DNA of 64,000 nt from Microcaldota archaeon (GCA_021801355.1 JAJYYB010000005.1:86290-150289); one strand, 5' to 3'. Shown: positions 1 through 9,105, counted from the stretch's first letter. Translations and numbers: made by a program. Notes: generated by a model from the letters alone, not told the origin.

Positions 1-534
1 ATTCTCTACTGCCACAAGAAGCGGTGCTTCAGAGTTCCCGTTTTTTGCATCAACATTGGCCCCATGCCTTACGAGAAGCCCCACGATATCCGCATCACCT
101 ACGCTCACCGCCCACATAAGCGGCGTGAATCCTATACGAGTGTCTTTCGCTTCCATATCCGCATCATGCCCGATCAGGTATTTTACCATAGCGGTTTGGC
201 CGTTCTGTACGGCCCATGCCAGCGCAGTGGTGCCGTCGCTTTCCTCAGCGTTCACATCTGCACCGCGCTCAACCAGCAGCTTCGCAACGTCGCTCCTCTT
301 GTACCTTACCGCCATTATGAGCGGCGTCCTCCCGCGTAGCTCCGCTCTAGCCTCAATCCTTGCTCCGTTATCAAGCAGGACTTTCGCCACATCTGTCAAG
401 CCAAGCTGGGCTGCAAGCATCAGAGCGGTCAATCCCTCCTCAGTCCTCGCTTCGAGATCGGCTCCCTTCTTTATTAATACGCTCACCGCATCTTTGTCTC
501 CGTTAGATACCGCATAAAACAGCTTATAGTTCAT
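1..534 (-). CDS. Ankyrin-repeat protein, 3' end cut by window edge
   Basis: The minus strand is open from an ATG at 534 to the window edge (178 codons visible, no stop). The translation is a run of ankyrin repeats of about 33 residues, with repeat cores such as GLTALMLAAQLG, GRTPLIMAVRYK, GTTALAWAVQNG and GFTPLMWAVSVG followed by VAKLLVERGADVNA-type second helices. An SD-like GGTAAG precedes the ATG. Ankyrin arrays are protein-binding scaffolds. No signal peptide or catalytic domain is visible in this part, so it is probably cytoplasmic, and the partner is unknown. Several plus-strand open frames here are antisense shadows. Confidence 0.85.
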   Translation of the reverse strand, partial: MNYKLFYAVSNGDKDAVSVLIKKGADLEARTEEGLTALMLAAQLGLTDVAKVLLDNGARIEARAELRGRTPLIMAVRYKRSDVAKLLVERGADVNAEESDGTTALAWAVQNGQTAMVKYLIGHDADMEAKDTRIGFTPLMWAVSVGDADIVGLLVRHGANVDAKNGNSEAPLLVAVEN

Positions 535-642
535 CTTACCATCCGGCCGAAGCTCAGGGCAACTAAACCTATGCTCTTAAGGCAAAAACAGGTAGCCGCC
601 CAATAGCATACAATATTGTTGCAGTCGAGCTACTACTTATAA

Positions 643-1668
643 TTATGCGCTGCTTGGCTTGATTATGATCGGCCCCTCATCTGAGAGCGCCTCACTGACT
701 ACCCTATCTAGATCCCTGTAACCCCAGTTCTTGGTCATAAGGAATGTGTACGAAGCAAATATGCTGCCGAAGAATAGTCCGCCACCCAGTATAGAAGCCG
801 TCCAACCCGAAGCTATGAAAGCTACCGCCACTGCGCCAACCGTCGCTCCCTCTATCAACTTGTCGACGAACGGATCCCTGCTAAGTTTCTCACGCATCTT
901 TACGATATCTTCTATAGCCTCGTCAACGTATATCTCGGCGTTTTTAACGCCATAGCGTTCCATTGTCCGGATAACAAACTTCCTCTCGTCATTTTTATCG
1001 TCGTAGAATACGCTAGTTAGCGCATTTACCAGCTCAACCCTGTTTCTGCCTGCGGTTGCAGCCGGCGCCAGGCTCTGAGTCGTCTGCCTGGCGTATTCGT
1101 TTTTGAGTATCCCTTCCATTGTCCTTGTGGCCTCCTTCTGGAGATGCCTATATCTCGTCATTACCGCTACAGTTCCTATCCCTACTGCAAGTATACCTGC
1201 GCCGCCTAGCAACCCAAGAAGTCCGGCGCTCGTATGCACGGAGATAGAGGCTACGAGCCCCATAGTTCCCATGCTCAAAATCGTGTTTACGTAGCTCTCA
1301 AACCTCTTTATATTGTTGAGGCTGTGGAGAACGTGCTTCGCGTCATTTTCGGATATCTCTACACCCGCGCTCCTGAATTTTTCCTGTATAAAAGTAAGGT
1401 CTACAGGTCTTCTGTCTATTGTAGCGATCTGCATCTCCCCAAAAATCATCTGAGAGACCCATTTTGCTTTGCGTTCCGCTTCTATCGCAATGACGTCTTT
1501 CTTTGCCCCCGGCTCTTCATGCCTGAACATCGACTCAATGCGCTGCGTTGCCGATAACTGAACTGACTCCTTCTGTGCCTCAACCTGCTTGAGCGGATCA
1601 TCGTGTTTCCTGATGCCAATGGAAGAATCGTTTGTCGCATGTGCCTTTGTGATTTTGTAGCTCGCCAA
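643..1668 (-). CDS. Unrecognised membrane protein, 341 aa
   Basis: No family is recognised. The first ~120 residues are charged and probably helical. A long Gly/Ala/Val-rich hydrophobic stretch at about 125-170 and another at about 270-310 look like two pairs of membrane segments flanking a charged middle domain. The start is taken as TTG at 1668, because GAGGGTAAT, a good ribosome binding site, ends just before it and overlaps the stop of the upstream gene. An upstream GTG at 1686 would overlap that gene by 13 bp. It is probably cotranscribed with the 156-aa gene at 1674-2144. Confidence 0.75.
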   Translation of the reverse strand: MASYKITKAHATNDSSIGIRKHDDPLKQVEAQKESVQLSATQRIESMFRHEEPGAKKDVIAIEAERKAKWVSQMIFGEMQIATIDRRPVDLTFIQEKFRSAGVEISENDAKHVLHSLNNIKRFESYVNTILSMGTMGLVASISVHTSAGLLGLLGGAGILAVGIGTVAVMTRYRHLQKEATRTMEGILKNEYARQTTQSLAPAATAGRNRVELVNALTSVFYDDKNDERKFVIRTMERYGVKNAEIYVDEAIEDIVKMREKLSRDPFVDKLIEGATVGAVAVAFIASGWTASILGGGLFFGSIFASYTFLMTKNWGYRDLDRVVSEALSDEGPIIIKPSSA

Positions 1669-1673
1669 GATAA

Positions 1674-2144
1674 TTACCCTCTCCACTTCCTGAGCTTTTT
1701 CCTGAACTCCTTCATGTTACGGTCCAGCTCTTCATAATCCTGTATGAAAAAGTTGATCAGCCTTGTCTTGAGCACGTACCTGGCCATAAGCTTGTCCTGC
1801 TCGCTCAGCTGGTCGTTCGCATTTATCTCATCGCATACCCGCTGCACATCCTCGAACTTGACAGGGAACGCAAGCCCCATGTCATCTAGTGTAGAAGTGA
1901 CGATCTCGCCTGCTTTATAAGAAGTCTTCATAAGCTCTATTCGCGTTTTGATGTCAATAGTTTTAAGTAACTTATCTCTTTTATCCTCAAATGATTCTAC
2001 AATAGCATAACAAAGGTTTATCTCGTCGCTATCGTGGTCCTTGTTCCTGTTATTCTTCACGTTTGCCAGCGCCTCATCTGACATGCGCTCCAGTGAATCA
2101 ACTGCGGTCTTAAGGTCGGATATTTTGCGACTCTTATCAGCCAA
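1674..2144 (-). CDS. Unrecognised soluble protein, 156 aa
   Basis: A charged, predicted all-helical protein with no signal peptide or membrane segment and no recognised motif. The C-terminus is very basic (EFRKKLRKWRG). The start is TTG at 2144 after GGTGG. Its stop codon lies inside the ribosome binding site of the following membrane protein, so the two are very probably translationally coupled and may act together. Function unknown. Confidence 0.7.
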   Translation of the reverse strand: MADKSRKISDLKTAVDSLERMSDEALANVKNNRNKDHDSDEINLCYAIVESFEDKRDKLLKTIDIKTRIELMKTSYKAGEIVTSTLDDMGLAFPVKFEDVQRVCDEINANDQLSEQDKLMARYVLKTRLINFFIQDYEELDRNMKEFRKKLRKWRG

Positions 2145-2253
2145 ATAACCACCAATGTATGATGATAGAGGATAGTGTGTAAAATAGAGTATTTAAACCT
2201 TCCCTGCGTCGGTCATGCTCGGCGCCTGCTGGATAATGCGCTTCAAAGAACCG

Positions 2254-2526
2254 TTACTTCTGTGCCTTCTTGGGCGCTTCCCTCTTCATCCTCTCCACAG
2301 GCTCTTTCTCTTCCAACTCCAAGGCCTTATTGAGCAGCGCCTTGTCCTTAACGTCGACCATCTCGTTCAGGAACTCAAGGTGCCTTGGGTTGCACCTCCT
2401 GTCCCTTGGCCTTGCTGAGGTGACTATGTCCACGAAACCACCGTCCAATATCTTCGTCACAACAGCCCTCTTGCCCGCGTCCCTTCCATACTTCTTTATG
2501 CAGACCCTGCCTACTTCCAATAGCAT
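2254..2526 (-). CDS. rpl14e: 50S ribosomal protein eL14
   Basis: 90 aa. The N-terminus LLEVGRVCIKKYGRDAGKRA is the KOW-like SH3 barrel opening of archaeal L14e, followed by VDIVTSARPRDRRCNPRHLE, which is typical of the family. Lys-rich C-terminal tail. It is a large-subunit protein found in archaea and eukaryotes only. The start ATG follows GGTTGAT. It sits 9 bp downstream of the cytidylate kinase gene in a minus-strand cluster; the L34e-cmk-L14e order is a common archaeal arrangement. Confidence 0.93.
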   Translation of the reverse strand: MLLEVGRVCIKKYGRDAGKRAVVTKILDGGFVDIVTSARPRDRRCNPRHLEFLNEMVDVKDKALLNKALELEEKEPVERMKREAPKKAQK

Positions 2527-2535
2527 ATAATCAAC

Positions 2536-3063
2536 CTAAGCGAATTTTTTCTTATCCCTTTCAAGCGCTATAACTGATATTATCGAAACCATCTCCTGCG
2601 GCGTGAAGTTCTCGGTATTCAGCTCGATATCGAAGATCGAATGGTCCTTCAGGTCCACGCCGTACACTTTCTGCCAGCGCTTCAGGTTCCCCTGGTCCTT
2701 CTCCCTGAGATAATCCTCTATGAACGTCCTGCCCTTCTGCTTGAGCTTCATGAGCCTCCTCGCCCTCTCCTTGTGACTCGCATTCAGCCATACCCTGAGT
2801 GTTGCGTCCTTTATGAACCATGCGCAGAGCCACGTGCTTATCACGCAGTTCTTGCCCTTGGCCATGTCTATGACCTGCTTGTCGAAGTCCTTCTCATAGC
2901 TCCTCGCCACGCTCTTCTGCATGCTCAGCAGCTCCTTCTCGTTAGCTGTGACGTCCTTGTAAGACTTCTGTATGTGGTCTATGTTCAGCTCCTTGGCCAG
3001 CATCTCCCCTAGTGTAGTCTTGCCGCTACCGCTCAAACCAGCCAAACAGATCCTTATCATCAT
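2536..3063 (-). CDS. cmk: Cytidylate kinase, archaeal type
   Basis: Phosphorylates CMP/dCMP with ATP. The P-loop GLSGSGKTT is at the N-terminus. A small NMP-binding region and STWLCAWFIKDATLRVWLNA, the archaeal CMP kinase core strand, follow, then an Arg/Lys-rich lid (RARRLMKLKQKGRTF). About 175 aa matches archaeal Cmk. The upstream GTG at 3069 lies inside the L34e stop region; ATG at 3063 or 3060 after GTGGGT is preferred. It sits between L34e and L14e, its usual archaeal neighbours. Confidence 0.88.
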   Translation of the reverse strand: MMIRICLAGLSGSGKTTLGEMLAKELNIDHIQKSYKDVTANEKELLSMQKSVARSYEKDFDKQVIDMAKGKNCVISTWLCAWFIKDATLRVWLNASHKERARRLMKLKQKGRTFIEDYLREKDQGNLKRWQKVYGVDLKDHSIFDIELNTENFTPQEMVSIISVIALERDKKKFA

Positions 3064-3068
3064 ACCCA

Positions 3069-3386
3069 CTAGTGAGCCACGAGCTGCAGCACGTATCTTC
3101 GCTGCTTTATGCTTATGTCGTTGAGCTTCATGTCCCCCTGCTCTACCCTGCTTCCAAGCGTTATTATGTTAGAGGTACAACCGGCGCACAGAACCCCGCC
3201 GAAGAGCCTGCTGTTGCTCCTGCGTGACCTGCCGCCCTTAATGCTTATACCGTTAAGTTCGGCATCGCATATGGCGCAGTGAGGCTGCGCGGACTTTGCA
3301 CCCCTGTAATGGACTACGTTCCTGCCCTTTGAGGTTATCCTGTTTACTTTCTTTACACTGCGAGACCTATGCATAGGTTTAGGCAC
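3069..3386 (-). CDS. rpl34e: 50S ribosomal protein eL34
   Basis: 105 aa. The N-terminus PKPMHRSRSVKKV matches archaeal L34e (PRPALRSRS-like), followed by a CAIC...CAGC zinc-ribbon pair (HCAICDAEL and GGVLCAGC). GTG at 3386 is chosen because it gives the family N-terminus and is preceded by GGTGT; the GTG at 3395 would add three unconserved residues. The C-terminal extension beyond the zinc ribbon is about 25 residues longer than in many archaeal homologues. Its stop abuts the cmk gene. Confidence 0.9.
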   Translation of the reverse strand: MPKPMHRSRSVKKVNRITSKGRNVVHYRGAKSAQPHCAICDAELNGISIKGGRSRRSNSRLFGGVLCAGCTSNIITLGSRVEQGDMKLNDISIKQRRYVLQLVAH

Positions 3387-3456
3387 TACAAACACCAGAC
3401 ACTAAAAAGCGTAAATATATTTATAAGAGAAACGTATTTAGATATAGCGCGATTTT

Positions 3457-4527
3457 TCAGGGCTGGCTCTTCAAACCGGCTTCTTTCTCTCGCTGCATCT
3501 CCTTCATCTTTCTACTATCGTAAATCAGCACTACTGCCGAAGTTATAAGCCCTAGTATGAGGATGGTGTAGAAGAAAAGCCCCTGATAGTTGAGTTGGAA
3601 TATGAGGTCCGCAAGCCCTGTCGCGCCGCCTATGTTCCCTGTGAAGGTCACATATGATGCTCCTTGCTGTCCCGCTGCCGTCCTGCCTTCGCTTTCATAG
3701 CGTGCAACAACTATGCATCCGCTGCTAACCTGGCTCGCGTTGACGGAACCAGAATTGCTGGTGGTGTTGCTTCCGCAGGCGCTTACCGATGACAGCTTGT
3801 ATATAACACCGCCTGCTGACACATTCTGCGCGTAAGCGTAGTGCAATGCCTTGCCTGTCGGCGCGAATACCACTGGTAGCTCGCTGTTGCCATAAGAATA
3901 ATTGTTAGAGTTGTAGGATACGTTGAGCTCGACTCCGCCCGATGCGTAATTGTCGCTTATGTCGGTGCTGAACGTCGCTCCGCTAGCATCGTATAGCCCT
4001 TCCACCGTGCAGTTGCCGGCTATTGAGTTGCCCGATATGCTGCCCGAGGTTACGTTCGACCCGCCCGTACACCCGTTGACTACTTTTGATAGCGAGTAAT
4101 GCCCTGCGCTGGAACCGAACGAATAGGTGTAGGTTGCAGACCTGTTTACCGCGAGCACATACGGTGTTTGATAAGTTATGCCGTTTATCGCTACGGTTGC
4201 CCCACCGAATTCAAGCGGGAGTATGTAGTAGTAAAGCAGAAGGAAGATCGGTATTATGAGCATCGGCTTTAGGGAGCTGCGCATCTGTTCCGCAGCTATC
4301 GGCATCATCTCCTTGTTCTTAGCCATGATCGTCTCCTGGGGAGCCTTGTTCTTCATCATCTCCCTGAGCTCCTTGTTTATCTCATTCATCTTCAACCTGA
4401 GCTCCCTCACGTGCTTGGTGTTGACGAGCTTCCTCTGCATTGTCAAAGAGAGCCCAAGGTACAGCAGCGCTATAACGAGTATCGTTATCTCTGTGTAGAA
4501 AGGCATTACGATTGTGGGTAGCGCCAA
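3457..4527 (-). CDS. DUF106/EMC3-like membrane insertase with large extracytoplasmic insert
   Basis: TM1 is at about 10-30, followed by a charged coiled coil (40-80, with KMNEINKELREMM), TM2 at 88-108, and TM3 near 318-340. This is the topology and coiled coil of archaeal DUF106 (Oxa1/YidC/EMC3 superfamily), which inserts membrane proteins. Unusually, about 200 residues rich in Ser, Asn, Gly and Thr with four Cys and many N-glycosylation sequons lie between TM2 and TM3, where the family normally has a short loop. TTG at 4527 follows AGGGTAATTC. The gene sits upstream of L34e as in other archaea, though secY is not adjacent here. Confidence 0.82.
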   Translation of the reverse strand: MALPTIVMPFYTEITILVIALLYLGLSLTMQRKLVNTKHVRELRLKMNEINKELREMMKNKAPQETIMAKNKEMMPIAAEQMRSSLKPMLIIPIFLLLYYYILPLEFGGATVAINGITYQTPYVLAVNRSATYTYSFGSSAGHYSLSKVVNGCTGGSNVTSGSISGNSIAGNCTVEGLYDASGATFSTDISDNYASGGVELNVSYNSNNYSYGNSELPVVFAPTGKALHYAYAQNVSAGGVIYKLSSVSACGSNTTSNSGSVNASQVSSGCIVVARYESEGRTAAGQQGASYVTFTGNIGGATGLADLIFQLNYQGLFFYTILILGLITSAVVLIYDSRKMKEMQREKEAGLKSQP

Positions 4528-4540
4528 AGAATTACCCTAT

Positions 4541-5125
4541 CTACTTGAAGACCTCCTCAAGCACCTCCACGAATCTCTTGACTGACGTGTCAAGCATTCC
4601 CTGCTTGTTGTCTATCACATAAAGCGGTATGTTCAGTTTGAGCGAATAGTAGGAGAGCGATGAGAGGTTTATGGTGCGTTGCATGTCTATGAGCCTGCTG
4701 TCCTCCACCTCGCGCTTCCTGTTCTTATCATCCGCTGCCCTCCTTGTTAGTATGTCCTCTGTGCTCGAGTCTACGCACACTATGGCCTTGAGACCTTCCT
4801 TGAGCAGCATAGTCTCAGTGGCAGGCAGTCCCGGCACGTACCTGCCCTTCTGTTCGATAGAAGCGTGTGTGTCGACAACTACGTTACCTTCCATCCCTGC
4901 GATCGCGGAGAAAGTCGCCGTCCTCAGCTCGGTTATGCGTTCATTGGAAAGGTAACGTATCTCGTCCCTGTCCTTGGCCCAACCCTTCACCTTGACTATC
5001 TTCTCCATCAGGGTCCCGATAGTCACGTCATCGTACCTTATCTTTGCCAGCGCCTTGCTGCGCGCTATGAGCGTAGTCTTCCCAGCACCTGGGGTTCCGG
5101 TGACTATAATTACCTTGTTCGCCAT
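4541..5125 (-). CDS. adkA: Adenylate kinase, archaeal type
   Basis: 194 aa. P-loop VTGTPGAGKTT, then VVVDTHASI, KGRYVPGLP and the basic lid segment RRAADDKNRKRE. This is the short archaeal AdkA family, which interconverts ATP + AMP and 2 ADP. The start is ATG at 5125 after GGTGCTTTG. It is followed at 13 bp by DUF106. In many archaea adk lies in the ribosomal/secY cluster, and this context fits. Confidence 0.9.
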   Translation of the reverse strand: MANKVIIVTGTPGAGKTTLIARSKALAKIRYDDVTIGTLMEKIVKVKGWAKDRDEIRYLSNERITELRTATFSAIAGMEGNVVVDTHASIEQKGRYVPGLPATETMLLKEGLKAIVCVDSSTEDILTRRAADDKNRKREVEDSRLIDMQRTINLSSLSYYSLKLNIPLYVIDNKQGMLDTSVKRFVEVLEEVFK

Positions 5126-5197
5126 CAAAGCACCGCTTGGTTAAGCGTGTATAAAATCTTGCAGAAAATATTTAACATTATGCGCTTCTTACGGAAA

Positions 5198-5797
5198 TCA
5201 TTTCTGCTTTAATGCTTCACGCACTATTGAAGCTATCTCTGTGTGTATCTCATCCTGGCTCCTGTTCGCGTTTATCACGTGATATCCTGTTTTCCCCCTG
5301 CTTATCCTTGAGTAGGCGGAGCGCAGTTTTATGAGCATCTTCTTGCTTTCGAATATCTCCTTCTTGCTGTTCCTTGAAGCGAGCCTCTTCTCGGCCTCCT
5401 CGGGCGTTATGTCGAGTATGAACGTAATGTCTGCCTTTGGAAACTTGCTGTTCAACTGTGTGAGCCATCCGATCTCAAGTCCGGAAGCAGCGCCGTATAC
5501 CCTTGTTGAGTCTATGTATCTGTCAGTTATGACAACCGCGCCATGATTTATCTTTGGCAGGATGAAATTAGCGACATGCCATGCCCTGTCGGCAACGAAT
5601 AGCAGCTGCATATATCTCGGATCTGGCTCATGACTTACTTCGACCAGCTCCTTCCTGAGCAGTACGCCTGCGCTGCCTTCCTTTGTGGGCTCCCTTGTCA
5701 GTTCTACTATAACCCCGCTTTTCGCCAAGCTTTCGGCCAGCAGCCTCGCCTGGGTGGACTTGCCAGAGCCGTCAATACCCTCAAAAGCTATCAACAT
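5198..5797 (-). CDS. tmk: Thymidylate kinase
   Basis: 199 aa, phosphorylates dTMP to dTDP. P-loop FEGIDGSGKSTQ, DR(Y/H) segment TDRYIDSTRVYGA and a LASRNSKKEIFES lid are all family hallmarks. Complete at the normal length. It starts at 5797, just upstream of the adk/DUF106 cluster on the same strand, with a 72-bp gap that contains an AT-rich promoter-like stretch (TATTTAACATT on the plus strand). Confidence 0.93.
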   Translation of the reverse strand: MLIAFEGIDGSGKSTQARLLAESLAKSGVIVELTREPTKEGSAGVLLRKELVEVSHEPDPRYMQLLFVADRAWHVANFILPKINHGAVVITDRYIDSTRVYGAASGLEIGWLTQLNSKFPKADITFILDITPEEAEKRLASRNSKKEIFESKKMLIKLRSAYSRISRGKTGYHVINANRSQDEIHTEIASIVREALKQK

Positions 5798-5821
5798 TCA
5801 AACCAACAGTGAATTAATTCA

Positions 5822-5880
5822 AGCCGTGGAGAAAACCACGGCATAAATAAAAAAGGAAGAGGAAGGAAAAGAAAGGTCTA
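5822..5880 (-). terminator. Terminator region after thermosome gene
   Basis: On the minus strand, directly after the thermosome stop, the sequence runs through a 28-nt pure pyrimidine tract (purines on the plus strand at 5849-5876) and then a perfect 7-bp hairpin (GCCGTGG/CCACGGC at 5823-5829 and 5836-5842). Archaeal RNA polymerase terminates on U-rich tracts, so the pyrimidine run is the likely signal. Confidence 0.5.
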
Positions 5881-5885
5881 AGACC

Positions 5886-7556
5886 TTATTCCATGTCCCC
5901 TCCGCCCATGCCACCGCCCATCCCTCCCATGCCTCCGGGGCCGCCCGCAGGCGCCTTGCCCTTCGAGCTTATCATGTCGTCAATCCTGAGGATTATTTCG
6001 GCAGCTTCGCTTGCGCTGAATATCGCCTGCTGCTTCATTATCGTGGGTTCGAACACTCCAAGCTTGTTCATGTCCCCTATGGCGTTCCTGTAAAGATCCA
6101 CGCCATAAGTGCTTCCGTCCTTGGTCTTGTGCCTGCTCCTGAGCTGTACTAGAGTGTCTATAGCATCCATCCCAGCGCTCTCCGACAGGGTCTTGGGTAT
6201 TATCTCCATTGCATCGGCGAACTTCTGTATCGCGAGCTGCTCCCTGCCTCCAACGTCACCTGCGTAGGCTCTGAGCGAATTAGCAAGGTCTATCTCTATG
6301 CTCCCTCCCCCTATTACGTACTTGCCGTTCTCTATAACGCTGGATATCGCGCCTATGACGTCCGTTATGGCTCTCTCGAGCTCGTCCAGAACCTGTGTCG
6401 AGCCCGCCCTCACGAACAGAGTCACGCTCTTCGGGTCCTTGCATTTCTCCACGAAGACCATCTGCTCGCCGCTTATCTTGCGCTCCTCTACCACTCCTGC
6501 GAAACCGAGGTCGCTTGTGGTAAGGTCATCGAGGCTGGTAACCATCTTCGCGCCCGTTGCCCTGGCGAGCTTCTCTATGTCGCTCTTCTTGACCCTCCTG
6601 ACTGCCATTATGCCCTCCTTCGCGAGGTAGTGCTGTGCGACGTCGTCTATACCCTTCTGCGTGAAAAGCACCTTCGCGCCGCTCTTCTTTATCTTCGCGA
6701 CCATGTCCTTTAGCATGGTTTCCTCCTGCTGCAGGAAAGCCTGCATCTGCTCCGGAGATGTTATCTCTATCTTTGCTTCCGTCTCGGTCTTCTCGATCTC
6801 GAGCGCTACATCAAGAAGCGCTATCTTTGCGTCGTTCACGAGCTTCGGCATACCAGGATGCGCAACCTCTTTGTCTATGAGAACTCCGCTTATGAACTGC
6901 GTTTCTTCTATGCTGCTTCCTACCTTCTTCTCGACCTTGACGAAGTCATGGTCTATAATGTACTTCTTGCCAGTCGCGTCCTTGTTCATTACCTGCTTAA
7001 CCGCCCTTATCACGAGCTTAGATATCTGGCCCTTTGTTGCCTCGTTGCCCACGTTCTTCGAGCCCAACGAAACCATCGCTATCTTCTGCAATGTCGCGTC
7101 ATCCATGGGGTCTAGCGGCTTTGACCTTTCGCTCAGCACCTCTGATATCTTATCGGCGGCCATCTTGTAGCCCCTGACTATAGTTGTAGCGTGTATACCC
7201 TGCTCCAGCAGTTCGCCAGCGCCCTTGAGCAGCTCTCCTGCCAATATGACTACGCTGGTCGTACCGTCGCCTACCTGCTTGTCCTGGGTCTTCGCTATGT
7301 CTACCATTATCTTAGCGATAGGATGTTCGACGTTCATCTCTTCGAGTATGGTGGCCCCGTCGTTCGTTATTACGATGTCGCCAAGCTCGCTAACGAGCAT
7401 CTTGTCCATCCCCTTAGGTCCCAATGTCGTCTTTACCGCGTTTGAAACCGCCACTGCAACAGCGATGTTGGTTCTCTGCGCGTCTCTTCCCAAAAGCCTT
7501 GACGATCCGTCCGGGAGCAACAGTACCTGTTGTCCGCCTAGTTGATTTTCTGCCAT
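5886..7556 (-). CDS. thsA: Thermosome subunit (group II chaperonin)
   Basis: 556 aa, full length. N-terminal nucleotide-binding motif [26 protein letters not shown] (P-loop of CCT/thermosome), apical-domain helical protrusion region, [14 protein letters not shown] and the Gly/Met-rich C-terminal tail. It forms the double-ring ATP-dependent folding chamber in the cytoplasm. GGGTGT lies just before the ATG. Only one subunit gene is visible in the window, so the ring could be homo-oligomeric. Confidence 0.97.
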   Translation of the reverse strand: MAENQLGGQQVLLLPDGSSRLLGRDAQRTNIAVAVAVSNAVKTTLGPKGMDKMLVSELGDIVITNDGATILEEMNVEHPIAKIMVDIAKTQDKQVGDGTTSVVILAGELLKGAGELLEQGIHATTIVRGYKMAADKISEVLSERSKPLDPMDDATLQKIAMVSLGSKNVGNEATKGQISKLVIRAVKQVMNKDATGKKYIIDHDFVKVEKKVGSSIEETQFISGVLIDKEVAHPGMPKLVNDAKIALLDVALEIEKTETEAKIEITSPEQMQAFLQQEETMLKDMVAKIKKSGAKVLFTQKGIDDVAQHYLAKEGIMAVRRVKKSDIEKLARATGAKMVTSLDDLTTSDLGFAGVVEERKISGEQMVFVEKCKDPKSVTLFVRAGSTQVLDELERAITDVIGAISSVIENGKYVIGGGSIEIDLANSLRAYAGDVGGREQLAIQKFADAMEIIPKTLSESAGMDAIDTLVQLRSRHKTKDGSTYGVDLYRNAIGDMNKLGVFEPTIMKQQAIFSASEAAEIILRIDDMISSKGKAPAGGPGGMGGMGGGMGGGDME

Positions 7557-7660
7557 AGATTACACCCTTTAAACAGCAAATTTAGCTCAGTTGTAAAATT
7601 ACAATAAAAAGCTGCATGCATTGTTCATATACATATATGCATACAAGTTTAGATTACGCA

Positions 7661-7678
7661 TAAAAATATAAATACCTT
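7661..7678 (-). promoter_or_regulatory. TATA-like promoter element of thermosome gene
   Basis: Read on the minus strand this AT-rich stretch gives TATTTATATTTTTA, about 105 bases upstream of the start codon. A second TATA-like palindrome (near 7627-7645, ATGCATATATGTAT-like) lies closer to the gene, so the exact promoter is uncertain. Confidence 0.35.
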
Positions 7679-7739
7679 GCTGTGGTCCTCTGTGTATCAA
7701 ATTTTCGCAGATTGGACATCGTGCGGAATAAGACATAAA

Positions 7740-8561
7740 CTAGCCCTTTTTGGCACCGAGCCCATCCAAGATAGGGTCGAACATCTTTAGTATGTCCTTG
7801 CTTTCCATCGATGGTATCCTGCCCTCGTCGCTGTTGGCGCTGAATGCTGTGTCCATCTTTACCGTGCCAAGCAACTTTGTGCCCAATGTGGCGACAACAT
7901 CATCGGTGTTCTTGCTTGGCTTACCGCTCGACATATTCTCGACCACCCCGAGCAGCGCAACATTAAGGCGCCTTGCCATGAGCCCAGACCTGATCGAATT
8001 GACACCGGCTATGCGCTGCGGGTTCGTCACTATTACAAAGCCGTCAAGGTCCAGGACCTGCATTATTGTGAGCGGCGCGTCGGATGTGCCTGGCGGCAGG
8101 TCTATCACCAGATAGTCCAGCTCGCCCCAATCAGTGTTTTCGAAGAAGTCATAGAGCATCTTCACTATTATAGGGCCCCTCCATATGATCGGCTTCTGCG
8201 TATCGTCCACTATCATAGCCGTGCTCGCGGCCTTTATTCCGTACTTCTCAATTGGCTTTAACGGGAAGCTTGATACATCCATCATCCTGTCTATACCAAG
8301 GAACATGGATATGTTCGGGCAGTCTATGTCCGCGTCAAGCAGACCTACCTTGAACCCGCGTGCGCTCAGCGCATAGGCGGTATTTACCGAGACTGTGGTC
8401 TTGCCTACTCCGCCCTTCGCGCTGTAAATCCCGATCTTATGCTTCACGTTTGAGAGCTTCTCCTTTATCCTCTGCTTGGTCTTTATAACGCTCATGAACG
8501 ATGGATGCGCACCTGGCGGCAACTGGTTCTTGTGCTGGCCCGTTTCTTCAATCTCAGCCAT
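7740..8561 (-). CDS. apbC: Mrp/NBP35-family Fe-S carrier ATPase
   Basis: 273 aa. Deviant Walker A YSAKGGVGKTTVSVNTAYAL, switch DADIDCPNISMFLG, Walker B VIDLPPGTSDAPL and NPQRIAGVNSI are diagnostic of Mrp/ApbC/NBP35. These P-loop ATPases bind and transfer [4Fe-4S] clusters. No conserved C-terminal CxxC is visible, so cluster binding may be altered or use other residues. The long upstream gap suggests a separate transcription unit, with the start near a TTTAAA box. The suf operon elsewhere in this window may supply clusters. Confidence 0.88.
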   Translation of the reverse strand: MAEIEETGQHKNQLPPGAHPSFMSVIKTKQRIKEKLSNVKHKIGIYSAKGGVGKTTVSVNTAYALSARGFKVGLLDADIDCPNISMFLGIDRMMDVSSFPLKPIEKYGIKAASTAMIVDDTQKPIIWRGPIIVKMLYDFFENTDWGELDYLVIDLPPGTSDAPLTIMQVLDLDGFVIVTNPQRIAGVNSIRSGLMARRLNVALLGVVENMSSGKPSKNTDDVVATLGTKLLGTVKMDTAFSANSDEGRIPSMESKDILKMFDPILDGLGAKKG

Positions 8562-8733
8562 TTAAACGCTATCTATTGTTCATGAAAAGATTAAAAGGCA
8601 ACCCTGCTTTTCGTATATGGATGTAAATCAACTTTTAATTACAGAATTAGCATGCTTCAAAAGCCAAAGCTTAAAATAATATGCGCCCATAAGATTAAAT
8701 TAAACCTAATTATTATTGGTAAGGGGGTATTGG

Positions 8734-9105
8734 ATGAAAATAAACGAATTAAAGGCAGGAGCTAGCAACGTCAGCATACAGGCGAAGGTAACAGAAAAGA
8801 GCGACCCTAGGGAAGTCATGTCAAAGTACGGGAAGAGGCTCAGCGTTGCGAATATAACTCTCGAGGACGAGTCCGGAACGATTGCAATGTCGCTATGGGG
8901 CGGAGACATAAACGAGGTCAACGTAGGTGACACTGTAGAAATAACTAACGGTTACGTCGGGGAATTCAGGGGGACGCCGCAGCTTTCAACAGGCAAGTTC
9001 GGCAAGATCAAGGTAATCGAGAAGGGCACAGGAGGCGGAAAGGGCGATGACACGGGCCCTGAAGATGCAGGAATGGATTCGGAAATGGAAGCAGACGAGT
9101 CCTGA
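8734..9105 (+). CDS. ssb: Single OB-fold ssDNA-binding protein
   Basis: 123 aa. KINELKAGASNVSIQAKV, ANITLEDESGTIAMSLWG and VGDTVEITNGYVGEFRG are the single-OB-fold SSB/RPA-like pattern of Sulfolobus-type SSB, ending in a Gly-rich linker and an acidic tail (DSEMEADES) that in homologues recruits partners. The start is ATG at 8734 with a strong ribosome binding site AAGGGGGT at 8721-8728; a TTG at 8716 would read through it. It protects ssDNA in replication and repair. Confidence 0.87.
   Translation: MKINELKAGASNVSIQAKVTEKSDPREVMSKYGKRLSVANITLEDESGTIAMSLWGGDINEVNVGDTVEITNGYVGEFRGTPQLSTGKFGKIKVIEKGTGGGKGDDTGPEDAGMDSEMEADES

Noticed and set aside
2156..2180. Possible box C (ATGATGA) before the 156-aa gene
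   Set aside because: No CTGA box D at a proper distance and no second box pair, so not called as a C/D sRNA.
6661..7170. 169-codon open frame opposite the thermosome gene
   Set aside because: Antisense shadow of a strongly conserved chaperonin; low-complexity Ser/Phe-rich translation typical of such shadows. The same applies to long frames opposite polB, PFK, Suf and ALDH genes.
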